In this document: piece by piece, positions 52,601-64,000 of the stretch
How the letters are laid out: each line of letters opens with the position of its first letter
How positions within the stretch are numbered: the first letter of the stretch is position 1
Assembly (NCBI GenBank): GCA_914767715.1
Contig: OU612065.1
Span: 20,710,001-20,774,000 of the forward strand
DNA length: 64,000 bases
Reading direction: 5' to 3'
Origin: Membranipora membranacea
Taxonomy: Eukaryota > Bryozoa > Gymnolaemata > Cheilostomatida > Membraniporidae
Notes under the pieces: model-generated
The model's database searches: none
Told to the model about the DNA's origin: nothing
Seen by the model: only the letters and a program-made list of their open reading frames with translations
Translations under genes and position numbers: made by a program

Positions 52601-54701
52601 AAACATTAATCAAAAAATTTCAGCACAATTAAATATATGATGTTATTTTGCTTGGTTTTTTTCCAAGAATAAATCAATGAACTTTTCTTTCTCCTGACGT
52701 TGACTAGTATAACGGAATATATGGTATAAATGTTACAGCAAAACAATATGACGACATGTAGAGTCATAATTACAATTCATGATCTAATCAATGAGTTTCT
52801 CCCCTTGAGACATTGATACAGGAATAGTGCTGAAGTATCTTGGGACAAACTGACGGCTGGTCAAACAAATAGTGTTAATAAATAATTTCACGCTGTAAGC
52901 AAATTTTAGGGCACGGCAAAGAAATGATAAGGTACACATAAATTCTGGGTCTAAGAAATGATTTCACTATCTGTGATTCCTGGTTATTCAGCAAAAAATA
53001 GCCGGGCTTACAAGACAGACATTCGCACATGCTAAAGTAATACCTTACGAAGTTAGGTCCTGAAATAAAACAAAATCGCAAAATAACAACACCTAGGAGT
53101 GAAGTAGGAACATTTAGAACAAAATACGGACACACTTTACATAAAGTGACAATCAATTAAAAGTAGTAAATATGAACAACATGAAACAATCACAGCAACC
53201 ACCAATATGTGGGTCTAGACATGTGATGATTTTAGGTTGGTAAATAGGACAGAGGCGAGATATTGGGTGATAACAACACATAACAAGGGAACACAGATGA
53301 CAGATAGGAAGAAATTAATAAGTCTACCTGTTCAGGGTTAAAGCTGGTCATATCACAGTTGTGCGAGAACTCCAGGAAGGCAATCCATTTCAATCTGTGT
53401 TTTGGATCCTCAATGAACGGTGTACTCAATAGTTTACTGGAGTTCTCCTCTGGTCCATCTAAAAGTAATTAATAAACAATATAATAAAATCTTTATTAAT
53501 TTCGGTACAAGAAAATGATGAAATGCATAAAACTTGCATTTTGTTATCATCTCGGATTAAAAAGGGAAATAAATAATATAGTTCAAGCTCTATACAGATG
53601 TTAACTAGCATGTCTACTATACAAAAGAAGGTAATAGTATGAGCTATGCCTAGCTGATTGAGTATCAAAACATACATGATTTGTATATGCATTTGATTAC
53701 AAAACACACAATGAAACTCACCTTCTACCTCCACTTTGAAGCCGAATTCATTGTATCGATAGTCAACCTGACCACTCTCATCTTCGGGCTAAAATTATCA
53801 AGAGGTAGGTCAAAAGGTAGGCTTACAATGAATAAATCTGACATTGGCTGTGATGTATTTATTTTCATCCTTCAGGAACAACAACACAGTTTGTATCAGA
53901 CACTCCAATATCAACGCATTGGCTATCTTTATTGTATCTATCGGTGAAAGTCATTTGAGAATTCATAACTCATAATTATGAGGAGTCTATATGCCTTTAC
54001 CGGGCTGAAGTTTGGGCTGCAGTCTTGTGGCCACATAGAAGGGGTTAAGGCTGAAAAAGGACCATCCTTCATGTGAGAATCTCCATCTGTATCACTCTCA
54101 TCTTCACTAAGGGTTTCCGCTGGAAGAATATTTAAACATTTTAAATGTAAGCATCATCCCAAATTTAACAGCATTTTAACTCATAACTGACTAGAACCAT
54201 GGATTAACGGGACTTACATGCCTTTATTTTGCCAATTCCCAGTATCAACCACACATAAAACAGCAAGTTTGGTGGTTTTTGGGAGGTTGATACTGGACAT
54301 TGGCAAAATAAAGGCATGTAAGTCCCAGGAGCCTATGACTAGAACATAGATGATAGATAGAATAAAAATCTAAAGCTTCTGCTAAACAACAAACATATCT
54401 GACCAGACATATGATAGGAGGCCATATGATCCCCTTAGACTGCAAGGCAACTAGACCATTCTGATGTGACTTCACCATGATTATAAGAATGAATGGACAT
54501 CATTATTGATCAATCAAACATCAATCAATCCTCATCTTATTACTCAACCAATGAAACCAAATAATAATTAATCTAATTGACATTGTAGTACAGTATAATT
54601 TCTTGCTAAAACAGTACAGCAGAGACATAGAGATAATAAATCTTACCTGCAGTGACTTTGCTGCAATACCCTTCAGCACTCTGTGTTCCTAATTGACTCA
54701 T
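43691..54701 (-). CDS. SGSM3: SGSM3 orthologue: TBC-SH3-RUN Rab GTPase regulator (17 exons, 780 aa)
   Basis: Exons: 54701-54647, 54119-54001, 53788-53722, 53458-53328, 52373-52176, 51752-51618, 51086-50891, 48963-48818, 48443-48216, 47960-47778, 47481-47326, 46921-46758, 46241-46077, 45232-45184, 44913-44828, 44420-44298, 43832-43691 (2343 nt, in frame). Similarity to vertebrate SGSM3 runs end to end: GPFSALTPS near the N-terminus, a TBC domain (about 135-345), SH3 (about 514-572), and RUN (about 600-740) with [10 protein letters not shown]. The TBC dual-finger residues are present, Arg194 in IEKDLLR and Gln231 in IGYCQG, so GAP activity towards a Rab-type GTPase is expected, acting in endosomal or membrane traffic. 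The first exon has a good acceptor at 54725, so an upstream non-coding or coding exon probably exists. Vertebrate SGSM3 is about 750 residues. Confidence 0.95.
43949..43984. mobile_element. Near-perfect palindrome with CTAG ends
   Basis: Ctagccttgttcac is mirrored by gtgaacaaggctag around a GC-rich centre, with cgcta directly repeated on both flanks. Its ends resemble those at 4669-4734. It lies in the last intron of SGSM3. Confidence 0.55.
45310..45823. mobile_element. Foldback element, arms of about 170 bp
   Basis: The arm 45310-45480 (beginning atagacagttttctgagctc) is repeated inverted at 45650-45823 with scattered mismatches. A unique centre of about 170 bp separates them. TA dinucleotides flank both ends. 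It is a non-coding, MITE-like element in an SGSM3 intron. Confidence 0.75.
46428..46545. repeat. Imperfect tandem repeat (aactTCCagaagctgtcataaa type)
   Basis: Several diverged units of about 20 bp, such as gaacttccattaactgtcat and aaattccgtaaactgacac, repeat within an SGSM3 intron. Confidence 0.6.
49273..49335. repeat. Poly-C short repeat of the CTAGTCTG family
   Basis: Ctagtctgagcccccagact, then ttttgcccctcgtccgacg, a 14-base C run and ggacgag. The cgtccg/cggacg ends can pair. Related copies are at 1186-1262 and, inverted, 5705-5756. Confidence 0.45.
49522..50627. mobile_element. Large foldback element (about 1.1 kb) in SGSM3 intron 7
   Basis: The outer arms 49522-49620 and 50535-50627 are inverted copies of each other (both contain a gtaccttac segment and gttgcacaat). 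The inner part 49785-50080 is mirrored by 50260-50545. The left side has an extra block of about 165 bp (49620-49785) missing on the right. No transposase frame is recognised. Confidence 0.75.
51199..51236. repeat. AT-rich inverted repeat (ataaacatataaata family)
   Basis: Cataaacatataaat and acttatatgtttatg surround a short AT centre. It is related to 9677-9721. Confidence 0.55.
54209..54326. repeat. Long hairpin with about 42-bp arms in SGSM3 intron 1
   Basis: Gggacttacatgcctttat and onward at 54209 is mirrored by the sequence ending at 54326, with one or two mismatches and a loop of about 34 nt. Nearby direct repeats (actagaac) lie outside both ends. It could be a tiny foldback transposon or a source of hairpin RNA. 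Confidence 0.75.
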
Positions 54702-55361
<660 letters not shown>

Positions 55362-55397
55362 GAACTTGACCAGACTACCAACTAAACTAAACCCAAT

Positions 55398-55413
55398 GGC
55401 CCTTTTCAGGGCC
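55398..55413 (+). terminator. Histone 3' stem-loop of H4 copy 1
   Basis: GGCCCTTTTCAGGGCC, followed by the AAAGAGTTGTT downstream element. Confidence 0.97.
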
Positions 55414-55826
55414 ACCACTCTCTACCAAAGAGTTGTTCTTATGTTTCCTCAGCTGTACCAAGTTGTCCTCATACCAAATTGGGTACTTTTTAAAGATGTG
55501 TATTTACAAATATTATATGACAACTTGCCCACATGTCATATATATTCATGAAAATATGATATGGGTGTACTGGTTTTCGGTAATGTGGTCAGATGAATTA
55601 GCCATATAAATTTGAACTATTACAAATGTGACAACAAAATATCTCCTTTGAAATGTGAAAACTCTCTAAAACACTTAGCTGTGAAGCATGAGCTGATTGA
55701 TATCTCACAATAAGGCAAAATTGCTCACTCAAAATATGTATGGTTGGGATCATGAACAACTAAATCATTTGTAAAATTGCAAAACCATAATGAAAATATT
55801 TTAACTGGGGGTTGAAGCGTACTCAC

Positions 55827-55917
55827 ACTGCGGGATGCAGGATGGTACTCAGAGTCAAGAGTCTGTCTGCGGAGACCTGATTTCTGGGTCTGTGAACTTT
55901 CCGTAGGTGGGGTATCT
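55827..55917 (-). other. Possible coding exon of unknown gene
   Basis: A 91-nt open segment is bounded by a possible acceptor (ctgag) and a strong donor (GTGAGTAC). It reads DTPPTESSQTQKSGLRRQT and onward, a Ser/Thr/Gln-rich stretch that looks coding. Its phase fits the segment at 58126-58194. It does not join the first SGSM3 exon in frame with the best donor. Unrecognised. Confidence 0.25.
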
Positions 55918-56927
55918 CTCAGTTGATATAATCTTTGATATAATATTATGTTACATGCCAAAACTAATGAGGTAAAAGCTGCCTAAATGTCACGCATCTG
56001 ACACTAGATTATCCTGGGGCTGAGTGCCAAATGCCTAGTATTGAGAATGGACGATAAGCCCCATTTGAGAGAACATAGTGACATTGAAATATCAGAAGCC
56101 TGACAAAGGCACTATCATGTCAAGCCAGTGTATTTAGTATTCTTTGTTCAGTTCACAAATTCCATAAATCGAAGATAATTGTCGCTGATTCAATTTTATA
56201 GGTTTTTACGAACATTTTTGTACAAATATATTACTGCTATATAGTAGCTTTCTACAACAATTTATTCATTCCCAGTCCATTTGATAAGTCATGAACAGCA
56301 AAACAACGCATCATATCATCCTGATATCCCTATATTCGTTCAGTTTATATATGTTACTCCTTGTTGTGACCGAACCAAGGCTTTTTTTGATTTAATAGAA
56401 GTGAACGAAATGTTATATAGGTCGTTCGACGAAAGTATGAGCCTGATAAACAAAAGTTAAAGGTAAAGACATAGACAAAACACACATGTCTATGGGTGAA
56501 GATATTCAGGTTGTGTAGTCGATGTGCTCAAACGGCTGCAATGCGAGTTAGTGGCAATATATGTGTTTGATAATGTAATGCCACTACTATAGAATGGGTT
56601 TAAAATACGCTGTTATATTTAACGTTTTTGTGCCAACAATGGTTCTCAAAATTTTGACGAAAATATTATTTAACTATTGACTTGGCTTCATCAATTAATT
56701 TTTACTATTGACCTGACCTCAACAATTTATTTCTACTAGGTTTTCATATTGCTAGATAAGTACAAGCACAAAACAGCTGCTGCTAACAAAAATTATGTGC
56801 TCATGTCAGGAGGGTAGACAACTCCAATGCTCAGATGCTGCTAATTTCTTCTCTCAAACTGTGTGCATAACAAACTACCTATCCTATGAGTACTGTAGTC
56901 CTTCGGTACTATGCAACAATGAACTCA

Positions 56928-57002
56928 GTTAGTTCATTGCTCTCACACTGGTATATTATGATAATTAATCATAATATACCAGTGTGAGAGCAATGAACTA
57001 AC
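56928..57002. repeat. Perfect 75-bp palindrome, 35-bp arms
   Basis: The arm beginning GTTAGTTCATTGCTCTCACA pairs completely with its mirror ending at 57002, across a 5-nt AT loop. Shorter palindromes of CAATGAACT / AGTTCATTG abut it on both sides. It could form a cruciform or be a foldback element. Confidence 0.9.
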
Positions 57003-58125
57003 TTAGTTCATTGGTGAGAGCAAGCAACTCCCTGACATTAAATAAATGATGTCAAGAATGATTACATTACTGATTTTTTACTGGTTTTTATTTTAACTAT
57101 TTTATTGAGGTCGTTAATTTCGTTAACAAAAATGTCGTTAATGAAACCCATTCTACAGTATCTTGCTTTGCAGCCGCCAGAGCACTTTTAGACTTCAAAA
57201 CCCTGGCTGGACCAACTCACATTACAGCAGTCTGAGCATTAAGACACATCATAACCCATGTCAACCTGGATGACCCCCAAAAAGAGAGACAACGATAGGT
57301 TATATTTTGATAGCCAAGTTACTGTGGTGACTTCCGATCTTTTCTAAATCACATTGTATGAAATGAAATATGTACGAGATACAAATTGTTGCATTACAGA
57401 ATTTTTCCATTATAGTGTACGCCTCAAAATCTGATCAGGAAATGATGCTACAATGTACATGTACAAATGGCTTGTTATTACCATCTGCAGTCAAAAAAAT
57501 CTTGTACTGTGACATGTCAAGGTAGAGTTGCTAATTATGATTGTCAAGTATACTATACCGAAAGATGTGCCTTCTTCTTCGAAGATATGGATATTCGCCG
57601 ATGGGTAGTATCTCCATTGGTCAACAGAATGAGATGGAATTGCCTTCAGTTGCCAATGATTTTAGTGTTAAATACACAGTGCAGTTTGAAAAATTGGTAC
57701 TAAATTTTTTTTTTTGAAAGGTCTTGTTTGCTAATTTAGCTTTAATTGTATAGAACTTAACTGCACTGTGGAACTTTCGCCAACTGAGCTTCTTTTTTCA
57801 GTGTTTCAGTGTCCATTTTACAATTTGATGTTTCAAACTTATGCGGTCACTTGCAGATTTTGCTGGAAAAAAAAATATAATGAGAGAAAGTTTGGACAGT
57901 GTCTAACAAATAATCTATCCTACTACCTTGGACAGGTGGGAGGGAAATCAGCTAAACTGTTATCAGAACTGTTTTATCACATACTACGAATCGTCACTCG
58001 GAAAAATCACCTTCACCTGTTTACGCATGCGAATATAGTAACAATTTTGGTATTGAGTGGTGTTATAGTACGGATTTATAGATTTACCTCATGTGATGAA
58101 GTCATGGTGATTGAAAATGGTATAC

Positions 58126-58194
58126 TCGTTTAGGTTAAGCTCATAGTCTCCAAACTCGATTTTTCGAAGGAATTTAGGGGCAATTCTGTTTCTC
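58126..58194 (-). other. Possible coding exon of unknown gene
   Basis: Acceptor ttgatag, then 69 open nt reading RNRIAPKFLRKIEFGDYELN, then a GTATAC donor. It leaves two bases, which join in frame to the single base before the open codons of 55827-55917. No family is recognised. Confidence 0.2.
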
Positions 58195-58264
58195 CTATCA
58201 AATAAGGAAGCTGTTATTAGCAGACATAGTGTCAGTTATACTATCATAACTAGTATACATTTTC

Positions 58265-58345
58265 TATGAACCCAATCAAGGTGACCAAACAGGGCCAGCA
58301 TATTCCAAGATCAGGCGCAGTGTCAAGTATACTAGCGGATCTATT
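58265..58345 (-). mobile_element. Relic of a non-LTR reverse transcriptase
   Basis: The minus strand reads YLTLRLILEYAGPVWSP, then stop. This matches the end of the reverse-transcriptase domain in Jockey/CR1-type LINEs (a pattern like L-x-R-x-ILEYA-x-x-VW-x-P). The frame is broken and nothing else of a LINE is recognisable. Confidence 0.45.
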
Positions 58346-58653
58346 GCTGTTTAATACCGGCAAGAGTAGATATTCAAGTATCTAAACTATGGTAATATTA
58401 CTTTTAATATTTTGGCTGACAGCCTCATGCGTATTGGATCATTAACAATGCCATGCGTCACTGGATTGCATCATCAACTAAGAACCAGGAAGTATGTGAT
58501 CAGCAACAGCAAATAACAACTAAATTAAGCGAAGCTCCATAGAGGTAGCTTTTCATGTATGCATGCTAGCGATGTTGAATAATTACAACAGCTTCATGAT
58601 GTGCAACTCGATTATATATATGGAATAAGAACAACTCTTTGGTAGAGAGTGGT

Positions 58654-58669
58654 GGCCCTGAAAAGGGCC
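58654..58669 (-). terminator. Histone 3' stem-loop of H4 copy 2
   Basis: Minus-strand GGCCCTTTTCAGGGCC with the AAAGAGTTGTT element beyond it (about 58630). Confidence 0.97.
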
Positions 58670-58694
58670 GTTGGGTTAGTTGGTAGTCTAGTCC

Positions 58695-60270
<1,576 letters not shown>

Positions 60271-60299
60271 ACTACGCAACCAGACAACTAAACCCCAAC

Positions 60300-60315
60300 G
60301 GCCCTTTTCAGGGCC
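60300..60315 (+). terminator. Histone 3' stem-loop of H3
   Basis: GGCCCTTTTCAGGGCC followed by TAAAGAGTTGTT. Confidence 0.97.
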
Positions 60316-60826
60316 ACCAACACTTTCTAAAGAGTTGTTCATTTTGAAATGAAGATTTTGACTTAATTTTGGCATTCCATATATATATCTAATTATATAG
60401 ATACATAGTTATTCACGGCATCACTTTGATAGTAATGGCAAGGAGTAACAGGCTATTACTCATTGGATATGGTAAACGAAAAAAAAAACTTGTCACATCA
60501 GTCCCTCTTAACGAAGCTCCTTCAAGGATGAGAATGGCTTCATGAATGCATCACAAAATCTGATCCAATTTCCATGAGGTGGTTATTGATTAAATACCTC
60601 ATGCGCCCCTTGTTTGATTTAATTTGAAATCCCAAATATCACAACCTACCTTGTCTAGTGATTTCCAATGAAAAAAAAAAAATATATATATGTACAATCA
60701 AGGGTACAATAGCCAATCAAACTATTGCATACCTGACAGACTACATTTTTTCTATTTACAATGAGTAATTTTTAGTACTGTAACATTGTGAGCACTGTCT
60801 TATTTACCTTACCGTATTGACAGGCA

Positions 60827-61211
60827 TTAAAGGGCAACCAAGGTTTCGCAGCAATGAATTAATGGGTAGCAAATATTGTGCTGGGCAGCATCAGCTTTGT
60901 GCATTACGCGATGCTAAACTCAAAGTAGTTGCTGACTCTAAGCTGGGTAACACTTCAGTTTAGGGGAGGTTCCAAGACTTTGCTGTAATAATTATAGAGC
61001 ACATGCTAAATAATAACAGGAACAGGAAACTGCTATGTGGTATTCTCTTTTAGCTGAGATTGAGTACCTGATGGAAGAAATGTTTCACAAGAATTCTGGC
61101 TGAATAATCATCCGAATTATATTTTGTCTTTTTCCCCATGCAGAAGGTGCAATCTGCTATTAACCAATGGCCATCAATGAGAAGTTGTTTGAAACCTTGG
61201 TTGCCCTTTAA
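60827..61211 (+). mobile_element. TTAA MITE copy 4 (385 bp)
   Basis: It has the same length as copies 2 and 3 and only scattered differences from them, with identical TTAAAGGGCAACC ends. It lies 35 kb from the other copies, so the family moved recently by transposition. Confidence 0.9.
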
Positions 61212-61463
61212 AGTCTGTACAAACAAACATGCCATGAGCAAAGTCCGAAGAATAATGCACTGTGTGTTAATAACATTCTACACCACAGTGGCCAGAACAG
61301 TTAGAATGTATATGGACTGTATTCACCAGTTGTTTTAACACCCTCAATACACTATTTTTGCCCCCAGAGAAATATTAATCCCTAAAGAAAGGGAGGTTGT
61401 TGATGATTGATTCATATCATATCACAGACAATTACTACATGGTAAACAATTACTACATGGTAA

Positions 61464-61498
61464 ATCGCTTCTCGGCCTATTGGCTAAGATCAAAGTGA
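61464..61498 (+). pseudogene. U2 snRNA 5'-end fragment
   Basis: It begins ATCGCTTCTCGGCCT, then TTGGCTAAGATCAA, as in U2 snRNA, with one substitution and one extra A. Similarity stops before the branch-site recognition GUAGUA, so it cannot act as U2. It is a 3'-truncated pseudogene, a U2-derived repeat head, or a transposon-U2 junction. Confidence 0.75.
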
Positions 61499-62447
61499 CA
61501 CTGCCAATGGCCGATTAGCGCCAGTTCAGTTTTGGCAGCTCGCTGCACATTTATGATCAGAGCTAATATATCACCTGCGTAAGCTTTGCTTATGATTAGG
61601 AGGTCCTCTATGGCCTCACTTCTAGGATGCTTTCTAGGATGTATCACATTCTCAGTATGAGGATTAGGGCACCTTGCGTCTCTCTTTAGGGGCAGCCCAA
61701 TCTTCTGTTTCTGAGCAAACAGCAATTGTTATAAAACTAATCCGGATATTTTATCATACCAAAAACAATATCATTAAGATATTTGTCCAGCTTCGGCCTT
61801 ATGGTATTAGCAGTGGACTTTATTCTTTGGTGTACTCTATCTCTGGGTTGAAAATCGTTTTGAGAATTTTTTAGATCAATTTATGCAGAAATATGGATAT
61901 GTTATAGTATGATTGATATCTGGACAAAAGAGACATATTGACAGTTTTTGAACATATTCCAGTGGGAACTGTGTTCTAAAGGCTCTCCCTCTATATTTGT
62001 TGCGGGAACTTCCCATCAGTTCCCACTCATTCAGAACACTGGGTATTAGTCTTCTGACTAACAGAGATATTGTTCACACCTCAATTGTCATGTGTTTTTA
62101 GCGCAAATGTCAAAATAAATTCCATCCTAACTCTCATCATCCAATTTTTTATTTATCCAAACAAATTTGAATGCTTGTCAAATTTTCATGGACTAGATCA
62201 TACTCATTACCAAAATCGTTTTTTTTGCAGCGAAGCTATGTAAGCAGCAAGCACTGATAATTTGACCACTCTTTTTGGTGGTTATAGTCATTGGTGTACG
62301 TCTTATAAATAAGTAATACTATCATCTCACTGATCTAGATCTGATTATCTTAGATGATTTAGCACAAGACCAGCAACAAATATGATATTATACTTTATTG
62401 ATGATACACATTGCTATGCATGGAACAACTCTTTTGTAAGATATGGT

Positions 62448-62463
62448 GGCCCTGAAAAGGGCC
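62448..62463 (-). terminator. Histone 3' stem-loop of H2A
   Basis: Minus-strand GGCCCTTTTCAGGGCC, followed by a slightly different downstream element (AAAAGAGTTGTT). Confidence 0.97.
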
Positions 62464-62491
62464 GTTGGGTTATTGTAGTTGGAGGTCCAGA

Positions 62492-62869
62492 TTAGGCAGC
62501 AGCTTTTTTGGTCTTGCTTGGCAGGAGAACAGCCTGGATGTTTGGCAGTACACCTCCCTGGGCAATGGTGACTCCATTCAGAAGTCTGTTCAGCTCCTCA
62601 TCGTTCCTGATGGCCAGTTGGAGATGTCTTGGAATGATCCTGGTCTTCTTGTTGTCACGAGCAGCGTTACCAGCTAACTCAAGAACCTCAGCAGCGAGGT
62701 ACTCCATAACAGCAGCCAGATACACAGGTGCTCCAGCTCCTACTCTCTCAGCATAGTTTCCTTTCCTCAGAAGACGATGGATACGTCCAACTGGGAACTG
62801 AAGGCCAGCTCTGGATGAGCGAGTTTTGCTCTTTCCCTTTGCCTTTCCGCCTTTACCTCTTCCAGACAT
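62492..62869 (-). CDS. H2A: Histone H2A (125 aa)
   Basis: Core nucleosome subunit dimerising with H2B. It begins [20 protein letters not shown] and contains the signature AGLQFPVGR and the acidic-patch segment NDEELNRLL. It ends [11 protein letters not shown], with no SQ-E/D-phi motif, so it is canonical H2A rather than H2A.X. The gene is intronless. TATATAAA lies on the minus strand at 62938-62945. It is divergent from H2B. Confidence 0.98.
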   Translation of the reverse strand: MSGRGKGGKAKGKSKTRSSRAGLQFPVGRIHRLLRKGNYAERVGAGAPVYLAAVMEYLAAEVLELAGNAARDNKKTRIIPRHLQLAIRNDEELNRLLNGVTIAQGGVLPNIQAVLLPSKTKKAAA

Positions 62870-63234
62870 GATGTTTGGTGTTGTTCGATACTAGCAAGTA
62901 ACAAATTAATGAATGACATAGTTGACAGATATCTTCCTTTATATACCACAGAGAAACAGTTGAGATTCCTCCAATCATAAGCTTAGATGTGGCTTGACCA
63001 GCTAAATACTTATAATCCGCTAGCTTTCTATTGTATGCATGTAATCCTCTAATCCGCTAGATTTCTATAACAGCTTTGAAAAAAATTGTCAGTGGAGCGA
63101 AGGCGGAATAATCACTGATATTTATCCAATGACAGGCCACACAGTCTGAACTATTCTCATTTGCATACAAGCTAATATATAAACCCTGACATTACAGCCA
63201 CACAGTATTCACTGAATTTTCATTCACACTAAAC
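62870..63234. promoter_or_regulatory. Divergent H2A / H2B promoter
   Basis: TATATAAA lies at 62938-62945 (minus, H2A) and 63176-63183 (plus, H2B). CCAAT boxes face both ways (62970 region and 63126). The POU octamer ATTTGCAT is at 63159-63166, about 10 bp from the H2B TATA box. TAATCCGCTAGCTTTCTATT is at 63013-63032, with a near copy at 63050-63069. Confidence 0.8.
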
Positions 63235-63603
63235 ATGCCACCTAAAGTAAGCAGCAAAGGAGCTAAGAAAGCAGGAAAGGCTAAAGCAGCCAGAACTGGA
63301 GACAAGAAGAGGAAAAGGAAGAGGAAAGAGAGCTATGGTATCTACATCTACAAAGTTCTCAAGCAGGTGCATCCTGATACTGGAGTCTCTAGCAAAGCCA
63401 TGAGCATCATGAACAGCTTTGTAAATGATGTGTTTGAGAGAATTGCAGCTGAGGCTTCAAGACTGGCTCACTACAACAAGAGATCCACCATCACCAGCCG
63501 GGAGATCCAGACTGCTGTCAGATTGATCCTTCCAGGAGAGCTTGCCAAGCACGCTGTATCTGAAGGAACAAAGGCTGTAACCAAATACACTAGCTCCAAG
63601 TAG
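63235..63603 (+). CDS. H2B: Histone H2B (122 aa)
   Basis: Core nucleosome subunit paired with H2A. A basic tail beginning [19 protein letters not shown] is followed by the histone fold ([20 protein letters not shown] onward) and the C-terminus AVTKYTSSK, which carries the ubiquitinated lysine of H2B. The gene is intronless, with a TATA box, an octamer and a 3' stem-loop. It is the last gene in the window. Confidence 0.98.
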   Translation: MPPKVSSKGAKKAGKAKAARTGDKKRKRKRKESYGIYIYKVLKQVHPDTGVSSKAMSIMNSFVNDVFERIAAEASRLAHYNKRSTITSREIQTAVRLILPGELAKHAVSEGTKAVTKYTSSK

Positions 63604-63631
63604 ACAGTCACAATTCAACCACAACCCCAAC

Positions 63632-63647
63632 GGCCCTTTTCAGGGCC
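63632..63647 (+). terminator. Histone 3' stem-loop of H2B
   Basis: GGCCCTTTTCAGGGCC followed by AAGAGTTGTTC. Confidence 0.97.
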
Positions 63648-64000
63648 ACCACCTCTTACCAAGAGTTGTTCATATTTAATAATAATTTTTGTCTCATTAA
63701 AAAATCAGAAAATTCTTATCACTATATCAACCTAAATAATATAATCACTATCAACCAATTACATAAGTATATATGATGCCTGGGTCCCAGTTCTCAAATT
63801 GTGTGTTAATAGCAATTGACTAAATGGATATGGCTACCGTAGGTGACTTAATTTCTTGTAACTTTTGATAACCTGGCATGCTCACTTGAGGATAACAGCC
63901 CATATGAGATCAGCCTTTTGGCGATCCACAAATATATAATGAAAAGATAGTTTATCCCATATGTTAAGTAGAAACAATCAGTAGAACCTCGTAAATAATT
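63648..64000. other. Right edge, 3' of H2B
   Basis: No gene is recognised. Cagcccatatgag at 63897 recurs at about 15806 (cagcccatatgag); the significance is unknown. Confidence 0.4.

Larger units (their letters stand above)
55414..58653. other. Spacer between the convergent H4 genes
   Basis: It contains a long palindrome (56928-57002), a LINE reverse-transcriptase relic (about 58265-58345) and two exon-like segments on the minus strand (55827-55917, 58126-58194). Plus-strand frames at 57467-57703 and 57768-58133 are not recognised as any family. Confidence 0.45.
60316..62447. other. Spacer between convergent H3 and H2A
   Basis: It holds MITE copy 4 (60827-61211), a U2 snRNA 5' fragment (61464-61498), and an imperfect inverted repeat around 61959-62041 (ccagtgggaactg / cagttcccactc). 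No coding exon is recognised. Confidence 0.5.

Noticed and set aside
57467-58133. Two plus-strand open frames of 78 and 121 residues
   Set aside because: No recognisable domain, no splice context, AT-rich composition like the surrounding spacer.
61477-61725. 82-residue minus-strand frame reaching the U2 fragment
   Set aside because: It reads antisense into the U2-derived sequence and matches no family I recognise; kept only as context for the U2 finding.

Overview
The window is nuclear DNA of an invertebrate animal. It shows GT-AG spliced genes with introns of a few hundred bases, collagen and calcium-binding EGF modules, an SGSM3 orthologue, two Pol III tRNA genes, and replication-dependent histone genes ending in the metazoan stem-loop. 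The species cannot be read from the sequence. A non-bilaterian such as a sponge would fit, but that is an inference. Overall base composition is AT-rich, and MITEs, foldback elements and short palindromes are frequent.

Layout. (1) 0.2-11.3 kb: a head-to-head pair of nearly identical arylacetamide-deacetylase-like serine hydrolases, nine exons each, plus an orphan copy of the terminal exon at 217-295. (2) 12.0-12.3 kb: tRNA-Leu(UAG) and tRNA-Cys(GCA), both on the minus strand. (3) 13.0-18.2 kb: an MFS transporter of monocarboxylate-transporter type, minus strand. (4) 19.3-23.9 kb: a third AADAC-like gene with the same nine-exon structure, carrying a long TTAGTG hexamer array in intron 2. (5) 24.5-25.7 kb: three copies of a TTAA-flanked MITE, two of them sharing a single TTAA; a fourth copy lies at 60.8 kb. 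(6) 26.7-37.7 kb: a 15-exon gene for an 826-residue type I membrane protein made of an IgGFc-binding-type domain, a furin-like site, a collagen stalk, EGF modules, one membrane span and a short tyrosine-bearing tail. This is the most unusual gene here. (7) 40.9 kb: linker histone H1. (8) 43.7-54.7 kb: SGSM3 (TBC-SH3-RUN), 17 exons, minus strand. (9) 55.0-63.6 kb: H4, H4, H3, H2A and H2B, mostly in divergent pairs, all with an identical 3' stem-loop and a shared upstream motif.

How the genes may work together. The three hydrolases look like ER-lumenal, membrane-anchored esterases. A monocarboxylate-type carrier between them could export acids released by ester hydrolysis; this rests on proximity only. 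The five core-histone genes and H1 form one S-phase unit by shared cis-elements, interrupted by SGSM3. The receptor-like gene is plausibly a surface or partly shed adhesion or recognition protein.

Exon models were built by hand from splice signals, reading phase and family similarity. The models for the three hydrolases, the receptor-like gene and SGSM3 each sum to a whole number of codons. The transporter model does not, at two junctions.
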